Source of the DNA: Deltaproteobacteria bacterium
GTDB lineage: Bacteria; Bdellovibrionota_B; Oligoflexia; Oligoflexales; Bog-1112
Length of the DNA stretch: 64,000 nt
Reading direction: 5' to 3'
Assembly (NCBI GenBank): GCA_016186945.1
Contig: JACPKR010000008.1
Location: forward strand, 1-64,000
Below the pieces are notes generated by a model that had not been told where the DNA came from, did no database searches, and saw only the letters and a program-made list of their open reading frames with translations. The position numbers and the translations under genes are program-made. Shown here one piece after another: positions 18,523 through 27,708 of the stretch. Each line of letters starts with the position of its first letter. The first letter of the stretch is position 1.

Positions 18523-20628
18523 ATGACTCCTCTTTTGGAGAAAAAAAACGCCGTGTTAGTGGTACATCCTGTTCCTGCTTTAAGGCAGATGATCAAGGAA
18601 GTCTTGAGAAAAAACCACTTTCAGTCGGTCATAGCGCTTGAAAATTGCCAGGATGCTTTGGCGTTCTGCGAAATCGAAACGCCGTCCTGGATCATTATGG
18701 CGCCCATGATGGAAGATGACGTGAATTGCACGTCCCTGCTTTTGACAGTGCTGCAGAAACAACATTTGCGACAAACGCGGACCTCTATCATCTTTGACAA
18801 GTCAAAGGATCTATTTTGCCTTCCTCTTGAGTTCGAACTAGGGCTTTTCTCCTGGCATGTGGACTGTACTACGTCCTTGCTTTTTGAAAGAGAACTAGAA
18901 ACGCTTTATTCCAGGATTGAAGCAGCAAACCATGACCCGGTGCTGGTTTCCGCTGAATATATCAGGGACTATCTCGACAGAAACATGTACTCACAGTCCC
19001 GTGTTGACCTCGAAAAGCGCCTTCTTGACCTTTACCAGGGCGACTCAAGGTTGAAAGTCAGACTTGCCGAAGCGTATTTTCTCAACCATCAACCAGATGA
19101 AGCGAAAAGGGTTCTCAAACAGGCGATGTTTTTCGACAAAAAAACGACTCCAGTTTGCAAAGAACTTGTAGAAAAATTCCTGGGACTTGAAGATCCTCTG
19201 GACTCTAATGAGCCAGCTGGCCCCAACCTTGGGGTTGAAAATTGTTTCATTATCGACTCAGACCGTCATGCTTTAAATGCGGCAAAGGCTTTGACCGACA
19301 AGCTGGGGATCAAGAATGTTAAGCTGTTTGAGGACGGCGCCACAGCCTGGGAGGAACTCAAGAGTTCTAAGGAGACCCCCCCCCAGCTCATTATTTCTGA
19401 GTGGCGCGTCCGTGGTGTTTCCGGTTCCGCTTTCATTCAGCGGATGAAAGATATGGGGTTGGGAGATTCCACAATTTTTGTCACCAGTTCCCTGATCACT
19501 CAGAAAGAACTACCCCTCCTTGAAGAAATAGGTGTGGACCATGTTGTGGATAAACCAGTCGATGAGCAAAGTTTCTCCGAACATCTCATCCGCACGGTTC
19601 GAGACAACGTCTATCCCAGAGACAGCCGAGCGATCGAAAGAAAAGTCAGGAAACTCCTTTGGGCTAACAAGGTCGATCAGGCAAGTTTCCTGCTGAAAAG
19701 CCTGATGGACGATGAAGAAACACCCCCGCAAATCAAGCAACTTCTCCAATCAGAGGTGGAGTTCTATCAGGGCAACTATGAAGTGGCAAAAAATCTGGCT
19801 TATCAATGTTTGGAACAATACAATGATTCCCCCTACTTTCTGAACTTGCTTGGAAAGATTCTCATGAAGATAGCCGCTTTTAAGGAAGCGTTAATCTGCC
19901 TGGAAAAAGCTCATAAAAAATGCCCCTACAATATCGAGCGCATCTCTAATATGGCGGTTGCAAACATCCAATTAGGCTGGCTTGACAAGGCTCTGGAATT
20001 CATAGAAGAAGCCAAGCAACTTGATAAGGATGCAGCGTCCGTAAAGGAAATAGAATGCAGGTATGCATGGGAAATGGGAGATGAAGAGAGAGCGCGTACG
20101 CTCTTCGCCCAAATCGATAATTCAAAAGCCATAATTTCCTATATGAACAACCGAGCTATTTCATTCGTAAAGGCAGGAAGGAAGGAAGACGGCATCAGTC
20201 TGTACCAAAGAACCTTGAATATAATCCCCCCAGAGAGGAGAGATCTTTTCGGTGCCGTATCCTATAACCTCAGTCTTGCCTACGCACGCACTGGTCAACG
20301 ACAAAAAGCTCTGGATCAAATCCGCACAATTACCGTGGAAGACAAAGAACTTAGGCTCAAGCTGCAATCCCTGAAAAGCAGGCTCACGAAATCAATAGAA
20401 AAAAACGAGTCTCTAGTCTTCGCGAACACCTTAGAGTCGGCAGATACTCACTCCCAGCAAAAGGATGAGGATGCATTCGCATCCCTGCTCAACGCCCTTC
20501 ACCTGCATAGTGGTGAGGTATGTTGCTGCAAGATTTTCTATTTCCAGGAAGAGTCCGCGAATCGGTCGAGAGACTTACTTGTCAGCGCGATGAGTCACTC
20601 GTTCCTTCAGATGAAGAAGGCCGGGTAA
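18523..20628 (+). CDS. Tandem degenerate receiver domains plus TPR protein
   Basis: A cytoplasmic 701-residue scaffold-like protein. The first receiver-like domain (about 8-130) has Ala60 at the phospho-acceptor position. The second (about 240-365) keeps the acidic pair (D245, D247) and the Lys-Pro switch (K344-P345) but has Glu293 (IISEWRV) where Asp is expected, a change that may mimic constant phosphorylation. A short helical segment between them and the region from about 370 to 620 form TPR-like helix pairs (NLLGKILMKIAAFKEALICLEKA, NRAISFVKAGRKEDGISLYQR). There is no output DNA-binding or enzyme domain. Start ATG has GAAGGAAGGGG upstream. The 3' end overlaps the convergent SCO gene by 47 bp. 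Confidence 0.8.
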   Translation: MTPLLEKKNAVLVVHPVPALRQMIKEVLRKNHFQSVIALENCQDALAFCEIETPSWIIMAPMMEDDVNCTSLLLTVLQKQHLRQTRTSIIFDKSKDLFCLPLEFELGLFSWHVDCTTSLLFERELETLYSRIEAANHDPVLVSAEYIRDYLDRNMYSQSRVDLEKRLLDLYQGDSRLKVRLAEAYFLNHQPDEAKRVLKQAMFFDKKTTPVCKELVEKFLGLEDPLDSNEPAGPNLGVENCFIIDSDRHALNAAKALTDKLGIKNVKLFEDGATAWEELKSSKETPPQLIISEWRVRGVSGSAFIQRMKDMGLGDSTIFVTSSLITQKELPLLEEIGVDHVVDKPVDEQSFSEHLIRTVRDNVYPRDSRAIERKVRKLLWANKVDQASFLLKSLMDDEETPPQIKQLLQSEVEFYQGNYEVAKNLAYQCLEQYNDSPYFLNLLGKILMKIAAFKEALICLEKAHKKCPYNIERISNMAVANIQLGWLDKALEFIEEAKQLDKDAASVKEIECRYAWEMGDEERARTLFAQIDNSKAIISYMNNRAISFVKAGRKEDGISLYQRTLNIIPPERRDLFGAVSYNLSLAYARTGQRQKALDQIRTITVEDKELRLKLQSLKSRLTKSIEKNESLVFANTLESADTHSQQKDEDAFASLLNALHLHSGEVCCCKIFYFQEESANRSRDLLVSAMSHSFLQMKKAG

Positions 20629-21457
20629 CCCGCTTCTTGGAGGAACCAGCTGCGCAGTTTCCTCCAAACCACCTCCTTGCAACGTTGATTTCGGAACGCC
20701 AGAAGAGCCAGAGATAAAACAAAAGACCGAGGACAGTGAGAAGACCTCCAATTTTCATAAGATTGACGACAGCGACAGAGTAAGTTCCGAGATTAGGGTC
20801 AAACTGGTAACAGTAGAGGAGGAAACGCTCAATGACAGTCCCCACTTTTCCCTCAGAGCCTTCGATCAGGGCTAGCTTGAGGTCCTTCGCGCGAAAATCA
20901 ATGCCGTAGATATAGCGGGTGATGAGGCCCCCTGGAGAGAGGACAACGAGAACTGCGGGGTGGGCGAACTGCTCGATCCGTTCATCATACTTGAAATGAA
21001 AGCCAATCTCGTCAGCAAGTTTGCCAATATTCTCCTGCGTTGCTGTGAGAAAATGAATACCTCTCTCGGATCCTGTACGGCCATAATATTTGACGTAGTT
21101 TGCTTTTTTCTTTGCCGCGATCTCAGGCGTTTCCCGCGTGTCGATGCTAACCATGACAAGGTCATATTCGTTGCCCAGGGTCCAGTGAACTGCTTTCGCC
21201 GCAGAGATGAAGCCGCTCAGTATCAAACTGCAAAGCTTGGGGCATTTATAGTAACCCATCATGAGGACGACGGGCTTCTCCCCACGCACGAAATCTTTCA
21301 AGAGCACGGGCTGACTAGCCTCATCGACGAAGGCAAGGGAACGGATACTGACTTGATACCCGAGTTTTTCATCTACACCCGCTCCCTGCATGGCCTCAGG
21401 CATCTGCTGATTGGCCCAGCACAGTGAACTGATGAAGAAGAAAAGAAGGCTTCTCAT
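20582..21457 (-). CDS. SCO1/SenC copper chaperone with repeat-derived C-terminus
   Basis: Delivers copper to the CuA site of cytochrome oxidase or maintains its thiols. Periplasmic thioredoxin fold. It has a signal peptide (to CWA), the copper motif C-P-K-L-C in MGYYKCPKLCS, the distal His in QFAHPAVLV, and a C-terminal membrane helix around residues 230-255. Residues about 260-275 (ARRWFGGNCAAG) are translated from a family A repeat. The last 16 are read antisense to the neighbouring TPR gene, so the element appears to have replaced the original end. Its start overlaps the cox4 stop by 4 nt. Last gene of the coxBACD-SCO set. Confidence 0.92.
   Translation of the reverse strand: MRSLLFFFISSLCWANQQMPEAMQGAGVDEKLGYQVSIRSLAFVDEASQPVLLKDFVRGEKPVVLMMGYYKCPKLCSLILSGFISAAKAVHWTLGNEYDLVMVSIDTRETPEIAAKKKANYVKYYGRTGSERGIHFLTATQENIGKLADEIGFHFKYDERIEQFAHPAVLVVLSPGGLITRYIYGIDFRAKDLKLALIEGSEGKVGTVIERFLLYCYQFDPNLGTYSVAVVNLMKIGGLLTVLGLLFYLWLFWRSEINVARRWFGGNCAAGSSKKRVTRPSSSEGTSDSSR
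20634..20680 (+). repeat. Family A palindromic element, copy 5 (inside coding sequence)
   Basis: Core only, without arms. It lies within the 3' end of the SCO gene read on the minus strand and starts 5 bp after the stop of the receiver/TPR gene. Confidence 0.9.
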
Positions 21458-21786
21458 TTCATCACCAATTCCCTAAAGAGAACGTCGGAGTATGTAAGGA
21501 AAATAAAGATGAACAGAAAGATAAACGAAGAAAAAAAGATAATACGGTTCTCATTCGTGTCGTATTTCATCCCCATGAAAAAGAGGACGACAAGGAAAGC
21601 TTTGATCGTCGCAATCGCCATGGCGACTGTAAAGTTCACATTGCCCATATCGAATCTTGCCGCAGCAACAGTGATGGCAGTGAAGATGAGCAGTGCGATC
21701 CAAACTTTCGCCCCGGTTAAGACAGGAAGGATGTGATGACCTTTGTGTTCTGCATGTTCGGGGGGGTGCTCTTTATGTTGCGACAT
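21454..21786 (-). CDS. Cytochrome c oxidase subunit IV-type small membrane protein (CtaF/CoxD-like)
   Basis: A 110-residue membrane protein with a His/Glu-rich N-terminus (SQHKEHPPEHAEHKGHH) and three predicted membrane helices. Helix 2 contains FLVVLFFMGMKYD, typical of the caa3-type subunit IV / CyoD-like family. It stabilises the oxidase and has no redox group. ATG 21786 with AAAGGAGAG upstream. It follows coxC and overlaps SCO by 4 nt. Confidence 0.85.
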   Translation of the reverse strand: MSQHKEHPPEHAEHKGHHILPVLTGAKVWIALLIFTAITVAAARFDMGNVNFTVAMAIATIKAFLVVLFFMGMKYDTNENRIIFFSSFIFLFIFIFLTYSDVLFRELVMK

Positions 21787-21803
21787 TGGGAACTCTCCTT
21801 TGT

Positions 21804-22454
21804 TTAGCCAACCAAATAAAGAAGGGGGAAAAGGTAAATCCACACAAGATCAACGAAGTGCCAATAAAGGCCAGTAAGTTCGACCGGGGTATAATAGTCC
21901 GGGCCAAAATCTCCCCTGCGCGCCCGCGACCAGATCCAACCCAAGACCGCAATTCCTATAAGAACGTGCAATCCGTGAAGTCCAGTCATCATGAAATAGA
22001 GAGAGAAGAACAATGGGCTTTTCGCGTGTTGCAGCCCCTCATAGGTGAACATACCCGCAGGAAGCAGGCCGACATGAACTTTGTGACTGTATTCAAAGTA
22101 TTTGACCACAAGAAAACAACACGCCAACAAGATTGTAAGGCCGAGGTTGAGGACAATCTTGTTTTTTCGTCCGGTCTGGGCAGCATGCACACCCATGGCC
22201 ATCGTGAAGCTGCTACAGATGAGTACGACGGTGTTGAGCGCTCCCAACTTCCAGTCCAAAAGATGGCTCGCCTCATGCCAAGCTTCCGGATAAAGAGCCC
22301 TATATACTGCGTAACCAACGAAAAGAGGGGCAAAGAATAATACCTCCTGAAGGAGAAACAACCACATCCCCACCTTGCAAGCGTCAAACTCGTGAAAGGC
22401 ACTCTTAAAGTGATGGGCAAAATGACGGACGCCTTCAGTTCTTGTTTCGCTCAT
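21804..22454 (-). CDS. coxC: Cytochrome c oxidase subunit III
   Basis: A 216-residue inner-membrane protein with five helices, the short form without the first two helices of mitochondrial COX3. Signature segments are [46 protein letters not shown] and [23 protein letters not shown] 22454 with GGAG upstream is preferred over an earlier in-frame GTG. It is the third gene of the oxidase cluster, 20 nt after coxA. Confidence 0.95.
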   Translation of the reverse strand: MSETRTEGVRHFAHHFKSAFHEFDACKVGMWLFLLQEVLFFAPLFVGYAVYRALYPEAWHEASHLLDWKLGALNTVVLICSSFTMAMGVHAAQTGRKNKIVLNLGLTILLACCFLVVKYFEYSHKVHVGLLPAGMFTYEGLQHAKSPLFFSLYFMMTGLHGLHVLIGIAVLGWIWSRARRGDFGPDYYTPVELTGLYWHFVDLVWIYLFPLLYLVG

Positions 22455-22474
22455 TGTTGACTCCACTGTGGCTT

Positions 22475-24076
22475 CTATATCTGATACTCATAGGGTCCAT
22501 GCGTAACAACTGGCTCACGAATGAAATTCTCATGCGGAGGAGGAGAGGAAGTCTTCCATTCCAAAGTTTCAGCACCCCAAGGATTGTCGGGAGCCTTTTT
22601 GCCCCAGAGCAATCCATAAATTAGGTAAAAGAGAGCAAGCACAAACCCAAGAGCAATCAAATAGGAACCGACCGTCGATATTTGATTAAGATTTGTGAAA
22701 CGCTCAGGATACGAATAATACCTCCGAGGCATACCCTGCATCCCCAAGATGAACTGAGGGAAAAAAGTCACATTGAATCCAAGGAAAATAAGAAACCAGG
22801 AGATTTTAGCCGGAAATTCCGCATACATCCTCCCTGAAAACTTGGGAAACCAATAGTGAAGTCCAGCCATGAACGCCATGATGGCCCCACCCACCATGGT
22901 GTAATGAAAATGAGCCACGACAAAATAGGTGTCCGTTAAATGAACGTTGATGGACACCGTCGCTAGGAAAACGCCTGTCAACCCACCCACCAGAAACACA
23001 AATATGAAGGCCATGGCGTACAACATGGGGGTCGTCAATCGAATGGACCCCTGGTACATCGTGGCCACCCAGTTGAAAATCTTAATCCCCGTTGGCACCG
23101 CAACAAACATCGTTAGAAGTGAGAACACAAAGTTAGCTGTCTCAGACTGTCCAGAGACAAACATATGATGGCCCCAGACTATGAACGATACAACCGCAAT
23201 TCCAAAGACGGCACCAGCCATGCCCCAGTAACTGAAAACGTTTTTGCGAGAAAAAACGGGGATCACTTCGTTGATAATCCCCATCGCCGGTAAAATCATA
23301 ATGTATACAGCGGGATGTGAGTAAAACCAAAAAAAATGCTGAAAAAGAACTGGGTCACCCCCCAACTTCGCATCGAAAATCCCGATCCCCATCAGGCGCT
23401 CGAAGACAAGGAGCATGAGCGTCAGCGCAATGACTGGCGTTGCCAACATCTGAATGATGTTCGTCGCATAGATACACCACACAAATAACGGCAAGCGCCC
23501 GAATGTTAAACCCGGCGCCCTGAGCTTATGCACCGTTGTGATGAAATTCAACGCGGTCAGAATCGCTGCAAAACCCATGAAAAACGCACCCGTCACAACC
23601 ATGATGGTCGCGGTACTTGTACGTATGGAATAGGGAGCATAAAAGGTCCAACCTGTGTCGATTCCCGAAGTAAACAGCGTCGCCACGGCCAAGATGACAC
23701 CGAAGAGGAACACATAATAAGAAAGCAAATTAAGCTTGGGAAAAGCAACGTCCTTCGCTCCCACCTGCATAGGAAGGATCAGGTTACCAAGAGCAGAGGG
23801 AATCAGAGGCAGGATCACCATAAAAACCATGATAGAACCGTGATAGGTAAACGCCTGATTGAATCCATCGGGGTCAAGGAAAACCTTCCCGGGCTTCCAC
23901 AGTTCCGTTCTCACCATCAGCGCAGCAATCCCCCCAACCAGAAAAGCTGAAAGGATCGTAAAAAGATATAACAACCCAATTCGCTTATGATCGAGCGTAT
24001 AAAGCCATGACCACAAACCCCGCTTGTGGGTTAAATAGTTATCATGACTTCCATGGGCAGGTGCATCGTGAGACAT
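22475..24076 (-). CDS. coxA: Cytochrome c oxidase subunit I, A2-type haem-copper oxidase
   Basis: Catalytic subunit with the low-spin haem, the haem-CuB centre and proton channels. 12 membrane helices, 533 residues. Visible sites are the cross-linked His-Tyr in [16 protein letters not shown], the CuB pair in [10 protein letters not shown], and the haem ligands in VAHFHYTM. The YS before HPAVY, with no Glu in the HPEVY position, is the mark of the A2 subfamily. ATG 24076 with AAGGAG upstream, 22 nt from coxB. As coxB carries a cytochrome c domain, this is a caa3-like terminal oxidase. Confidence 0.97.
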   Translation of the reverse strand: MSHDAPAHGSHDNYLTHKRGLWSWLYTLDHKRIGLLYLFTILSAFLVGGIAALMVRTELWKPGKVFLDPDGFNQAFTYHGSIMVFMVILPLIPSALGNLILPMQVGAKDVAFPKLNLLSYYVFLFGVILAVATLFTSGIDTGWTFYAPYSIRTSTATIMVVTGAFFMGFAAILTALNFITTVHKLRAPGLTFGRLPLFVWCIYATNIIQMLATPVIALTLMLLVFERLMGIGIFDAKLGGDPVLFQHFFWFYSHPAVYIMILPAMGIINEVIPVFSRKNVFSYWGMAGAVFGIAVVSFIVWGHHMFVSGQSETANFVFSLLTMFVAVPTGIKIFNWVATMYQGSIRLTTPMLYAMAFIFVFLVGGLTGVFLATVSINVHLTDTYFVVAHFHYTMVGGAIMAFMAGLHYWFPKFSGRMYAEFPAKISWFLIFLGFNVTFFPQFILGMQGMPRRYYSYPERFTNLNQISTVGSYLIALGFVLALFYLIYGLLWGKKAPDNPWGAETLEWKTSSPPPHENFIREPVVTHGPYEYQI

Positions 24077-24098
24077 AATTGCTCCTTGTCAGGGAAAA

Positions 24099-25073
24099 CT
24101 ATTCTTTTAAATTCTTAATGAATGCGATTAAGGCGTTCAACTCTTCTTCTGCAATGAGACCTTTGAATGTCGGCATAACGGGTGGGAAGCCTTTTACAAG
24201 TTTATCTTTTGTTGTCCCAGGGTATTCAATAGACTCGCGGACATAATTCTCATCAACAAGGATATGAGACCCGTCTGACATTTCCTCTTGCTTACCCCAA
24301 ATCCCCTTAAAGGATGGACCGATCCCTTTTACCCCGTCAACACTGTGGCAAGCAAAGCAACCTTTGTCCGTGTAAAGCTGCTGGCCCCATTCGACAAGAC
24401 TGGCAGGGCGCTCCTTGGGTGCACCCTTCCCCTTCTGGAACGTCTCCCACTCACTGAGGGAGACAACCTTAACCGTTCCCATCATTTTGGAATGTGCATT
24501 ACCACAATATTCCGCACAGAAAATAGTATGCTCACCTTGCTCGTTAGCTTGGAACCATACTTTTGTATACATGCCGGGGACGACATCATTTTTGATACGG
24601 AAATCGGGAAGGAAAAAACTGTGGATGACGTCATCGGAAGTCATAATAAGTCGGACGGGAATTTTTTCAGGAACGATAAGCTCCCCGATCGTTGTTTTGC
24701 CGTTGTCATATTGAAACTGCCACAGCCATTGCTTGCCTATGACCTTAATGTCATAGGCACTTTCCGGTGCATCGACCATCCGTTTGTAGACGATCCAGCC
24801 CCATGCAAAAATAATCATGACAAGGATGGTGGGAATCGTGATCCAGAGGAATTCCAGCTTATCATTATGAACAATATTACCTACTTTTTGCCCCGGCTCC
24901 TTTTCTCTATATTTAATGAGAAACCAGAGCATCGAACCGACAACGATCACAAAAAAGACAACGCTGACTCCAACCAGGAAGAGAAACAAAGTATCCCAAT
25001 TGCCAGCAACGTCGGATGCTACGGGGGGCAACATTTGTGCGAAAGCGGTCTCCATCGCGTGTCGATCCTTCAT
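24099..25073 (-). CDS. coxB: Cytochrome c oxidase subunit II with fused cytochrome c domain
   Basis: Accepts electrons from cytochrome c at the CuA centre. Two membrane helices (about 27-55 and 75-97) precede the CuA domain with its ligands in HSFFLPDFRIK and CAEYCGNAHSKMMG. A C-terminal cytochrome c domain (about 230-324) has GCFACH and the distal Met in PPVMPTFKGL. 324 residues. The start is either ATG 25073 or ATG 25055. The second has AAGGA in front, the first keeps more sequence and was kept. First gene of the cluster. Confidence 0.95.
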   Translation of the reverse strand: MKDRHAMETAFAQMLPPVASDVAGNWDTLFLFLVGVSVVFFVIVVGSMLWFLIKYREKEPGQKVGNIVHNDKLEFLWITIPTILVMIIFAWGWIVYKRMVDAPESAYDIKVIGKQWLWQFQYDNGKTTIGELIVPEKIPVRLIMTSDDVIHSFFLPDFRIKNDVVPGMYTKVWFQANEQGEHTIFCAEYCGNAHSKMMGTVKVVSLSEWETFQKGKGAPKERPASLVEWGQQLYTDKGCFACHSVDGVKGIGPSFKGIWGKQEEMSDGSHILVDENYVRESIEYPGTTKDKLVKGFPPVMPTFKGLIAEEELNALIAFIKNLKE

Positions 25074-25159
25074 TCAACTCAAGGGCGTGATCGCATAACC
25101 TTCCGAGGGTTCAAAACTAACGGAATCATGAATCGTAGGCAAGCTGACTTTTGTGTCGT

Positions 25160-25190
25160 GTGTAATGCGTAAGCCGCTGGGGGCAAGGAG
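25160..25190 (-). repeat. Family A fragment (terminal part)
   Basis: gtaatgcgtaagccgctggg followed by ggcaaggagg is the terminal part of family A in minus orientation. The palindromic core is missing. It lies between the E2-like gene and coxB. Confidence 0.6.
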
Positions 25191-25209
25191 GCGTGTCGAC
25201 GCGATTTGA

Positions 25210-26022
25210 CTACTGCGGATTTTCGATGAACTTGCGAAACGCTTTTAACATATAGGAGGCTCCTTTGCCATCGACCTGCCGGTGATCGAGGGTAATGCCC
25301 AATGTTAGCATAGGGCGGATGGTGATTTGGTTATCAATGACAACCGGTCTTTGCTTGATTTCCCCGACGGCGACCAAGGCGGGACAACGTGAGTAAGGAA
25401 CAAGTGGCGCAAACCCGTTGTCAATCCCCATCATACCAACTGAAGTGACCATAACGCTTCCAAAACTGTCCCGGGGAGAGTTAAAGAGTGGCGACCAAAG
25501 GTTCAAATCATACATAAGAAAGGCCATGAGGTTCAAAAGCGGCCTGACCAAAAAACCAGGAAGGAGGTTAATGATGCTTTTCATTTTTTTGTATTGGACA
25601 TCATCACCTTTTTTAACGAGTCCTGCGCTTTCCCGGATCTCCTTCGCAATTTCGGTCAAAGATTTCTGGTCGCAGTCCCTCACAAGAACACCAGACAGAT
25701 CGTCTTTTCTCGACTCGGTTTCCGATACCTGTAAAAAAACGTCCACACTCTTGCGCTGATACAGCTTACCCCATCTTAAAACGGTGTTGAGGATGGGGTA
25801 CTCCCGTATACTAAGAGCGATCGCCTTTGCTATCGCCACTGTGGGAGTAACCTTATTGCCTGCCTCTTTTTCCCGCTTGATCTTTTCAAGCAAGGCCGTT
25901 GCGTCCACCTCCAATGTTCCATAGGCGGAAGGATCCCCGCAACTTTTCCAGGTCCCAATCGCAATTTTTCGCCACGAACTGAGCTGAGGAGCACCCGAGT
26001 ATTCGACATTTTTAGAAAACAT
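25210..26022 (-). CDS. Stand-alone 2-oxoacid dehydrogenase acyltransferase (E2) catalytic-domain protein
   Basis: A 270-residue protein corresponding only to the catalytic domain of dihydrolipoyl acyltransferases. There are no lipoyl or E1/E3-binding domains. It retains the ITLDHRQVDG active-site motif (normally DHRVVDG), FGSVMVTSVGMMGIDNGFAPL and TPTVAIAKAIALSIREYP. A hydrophobic insertion around residues 155-175 (LLPGFLVRPLLNLMAFLMYDL) is unlike classical E2 proteins and could contact membrane. An acyl-CoA-dependent transferase of unknown substrate is likelier than a dehydrogenase-complex subunit. ATG 26022 with GGGGGTGG upstream was chosen over TTG 26034. Confidence 0.8.
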   Translation of the reverse strand: MFSKNVEYSGAPQLSSWRKIAIGTWKSCGDPSAYGTLEVDATALLEKIKREKEAGNKVTPTVAIAKAIALSIREYPILNTVLRWGKLYQRKSVDVFLQVSETESRKDDLSGVLVRDCDQKSLTEIAKEIRESAGLVKKGDDVQYKKMKSIINLLPGFLVRPLLNLMAFLMYDLNLWSPLFNSPRDSFGSVMVTSVGMMGIDNGFAPLVPYSRCPALVAVGEIKQRPVVIDNQITIRPMLTLGITLDHRQVDGKGASYMLKAFRKFIENPQ

Positions 26023-26080
26023 TCCCACCCCCAATGATATCTTCGTAAAGTATTGATATAACTTATAAATATTAAATTAG

Positions 26081-26146
26081 CAAGGAGGTGGTTTGGCTAT
26101 GGCAAGGAGGTGGTTTGGAGGAAACTGCGCAGCTGGTTCCTCCAAG
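26081..26146 (-). repeat. Family A palindromic element, copy 6 with partial tandem duplication
   Basis: Full core 26101-26146, preceded by a second copy of its end (caaggaggtggtttgg, 26081-26096). It abuts the stop codon of the outer-membrane protein gene at 26147. Confidence 0.9.
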
Positions 26147-27229
26147 TCAAAAAAAGAAATGCAACTGGGAGACGACAAAACGATCATCAGTTTCCTGGAG
26201 ACTCGTCCTTTCCCTCAGTTGTTCGTAGAAAAGGCCAAGGTCAAAGTTAGTTCCTATGAAACCTCGGACGCCTAGGCGCCACTGTCGGGCTTTCCCTGCC
26301 TCCAAGGCTGACGTCGCATTCGCGTTCGCATAGTTGACGGTCCCGTACAATTTACGCCAAAAGCGGAGGAACGCTTCGATGGATTGCACCTCACCTTTCC
26401 GCAACTCAAAATTCCTGTCATCTCGTCGCGTGCTGAGTATTTCGTAACCCAAGAGGACCGGGTCCAGAAAGAAACCTCCATGCAGAGACTGCAATTTGAC
26501 ATCTTGGTTCTGGCCACCTCCCTGATTTTTATGCTGCCAGAATGAATAGTCGACGGAAGCCCCGAGCGTTTCTACATTTGCCCCCATGTTGAACGCCCAC
26601 CCTTCCGACTCGTCATTTTCAAAATTCGCATTTTTACGAATCCAGTGCAGCTTTATAAACGGAATATGGGGAGAAACGCCGACACTTACCGCACGGAAAC
26701 GCAAAGTCTGAGCGCGCGTGTTCCCCTGCAGGGCATAACTGGTTATTTTCTGCGCCAGAAGTTGATGGTCAGGTGAGGCGTTGCCAAAGAGGGGGCGGTA
26801 TATTCCTGCCTGGATGAAGGAATCGAACGGCAGATCGTCCACCAGGGCGTAGAAGCTTCTCGTCGTTGCCGTACGGAAAGTGTTATCAAACACCCGATCT
26901 TCGGGTATTCCTAAAAATCGGGCTTCGTAAACAAGGTTAAGCTTCTCATGAAATGGTCGATATCTCATACCAAGGTCAACGGTCATAAGAAACGTACGCC
27001 AGGTCTTTTGCGTATTTCCTTCTGCATGACGTATCCAGCGGGACATTAAGTAGCGGACATCTCCTCCGCCATCCACCTTTCTATCCGACGTTTCGTGTTC
27101 AGTCCGAATCCCTCCTCCGTTTGGGTTGACGTGGCAGTGAGCGCACTGTTCGTCAAAACGATTGACAAACCACGGTTCAGCGGAAAGAGCGGGGGCAAAT
27201 AAGAGAAGCAATGTTAGGAATTTTTGCAT
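26147..27229 (-). CDS. Outer-membrane beta-barrel protein with N-terminal monohaem c site
   Basis: A 360-residue protein with a signal peptide (to ALSA) followed at once by CAHCHVNPNGGG (C29, C32, H33), a c-type haem-binding motif. The remainder is made of amphipathic beta strands with Trp/Tyr girdles and a C-terminal Phe (SQLHFFF), as in outer-membrane barrels. The CxxCHxNPxGGG start is common in uncharacterised barrel proteins of deltaproteobacteria-like genomes. The layout of one haem then barrel recalls Cyc2-type porin-cytochromes, but homology is not shown. ATG 27229 is preferred because it gives a clean signal peptide. A role in electron transfer across the outer membrane is speculative. 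Confidence 0.75.
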   Translation of the reverse strand: MQKFLTLLLLFAPALSAEPWFVNRFDEQCAHCHVNPNGGGIRTEHETSDRKVDGGGDVRYLMSRWIRHAEGNTQKTWRTFLMTVDLGMRYRPFHEKLNLVYEARFLGIPEDRVFDNTFRTATTRSFYALVDDLPFDSFIQAGIYRPLFGNASPDHQLLAQKITSYALQGNTRAQTLRFRAVSVGVSPHIPFIKLHWIRKNANFENDESEGWAFNMGANVETLGASVDYSFWQHKNQGGGQNQDVKLQSLHGGFFLDPVLLGYEILSTRRDDRNFELRKGEVQSIEAFLRFWRKLYGTVNYANANATSALEAGKARQWRLGVRGFIGTNFDLGLFYEQLRERTSLQETDDRFVVSQLHFFF

Positions 27230-27294
27230 CGCATTTGATTTTACAACAAAAAATGGGGGGGATGCACATTGCAATCGCCTGAAAATATACTTCA

Positions 27295-27332
27295 TTGACA
27301 TTAATGTACACTTTTTTTAGATTTTTTGTACA
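27295..27332 (+). promoter_or_regulatory. Promoter with flanking TGTACA sites ahead of the vapB-like gene
   Basis: TTGACA (27295-27300), a 17-bp spacer and TAGATT (27318-27323) form a good sigma-70-type promoter. TGTACA palindromes at 27305-27310 and 27327-27332, 22 bp apart, bracket the -10 box and could be the binding site of the ribbon-helix-helix protein encoded just downstream. Confidence 0.55.
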
Positions 27333-27351
27333 AAAAGTAGGGAAAAACTTT

Positions 27352-27558
27352 ATGGCGAAAGCGAATTATGATTTGCCAGATGAAACGTTAAAAGAAGTTA
27401 TGAAGCTTGCCAAAGCAAGAACAAAACGAGAAGCAATCATTATTGCAATGGAAGAATATTTACGCCGCAAGAAAATCGACCGGCTGATGGAAGCGTCAGG
27501 TAAAATTTCTCTAAAATGGACGAAAAGCACCTTAGAAAAATACAGAGGAGAATCGTAG
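27352..27558 (+). CDS. VapB-like type II antitoxin, orphan
   Basis: A 68-residue protein. An N-terminal strand (NYDLPDETLKEVMKLA) plus TKREAIIIAMEEYLRRKKI matches the VapB/DUF2191 ribbon-helix-helix antitoxin pattern. The C-terminal WTKSTLEKYRGE tail would wrap the toxin. No VapC (PIN-domain) frame follows. The next sequence is a family B repeat, so the toxin is absent or lost. ATG 27352 with AGGGA upstream. The ORF's earlier in-frame start lies within the promoter and is rejected. It may act as a stand-alone autoregulator. Confidence 0.75.
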   Translation: MAKANYDLPDETLKEVMKLAKARTKREAIIIAMEEYLRRKKIDRLMEASGKISLKWTKSTLEKYRGES

Positions 27559-27560
27559 TG

Positions 27561-27708
27561 GTTTGGGGACAAACTTATTGAAGAAAGTTATTTCCTCAAG
27601 CCCCTTTTTAAAAACTTCAATATTTGAAGTTTTTTGGGGGGAGGCGTGGAGGGGAACTTTTTTTCAAAAAAGGTCCCCTCCACAAATTTGTTTTCCCAAA
27701 TACTATAA
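27561..27708. repeat. Family B element, copy 3 (inverted)
   Basis: The longest B copy, with the hairpin aaaaacttcaatatttgaag, C-rich and G-rich arms and the end cccaaatactata. It separates vapB from the next gene, where the toxin gene would be expected. Confidence 0.88.

Noticed and set aside
24288-25172. 294-residue plus-strand frame opposite coxB
   Set aside because: CoxB on the other strand has full CuA and haem motifs; this frame has none.
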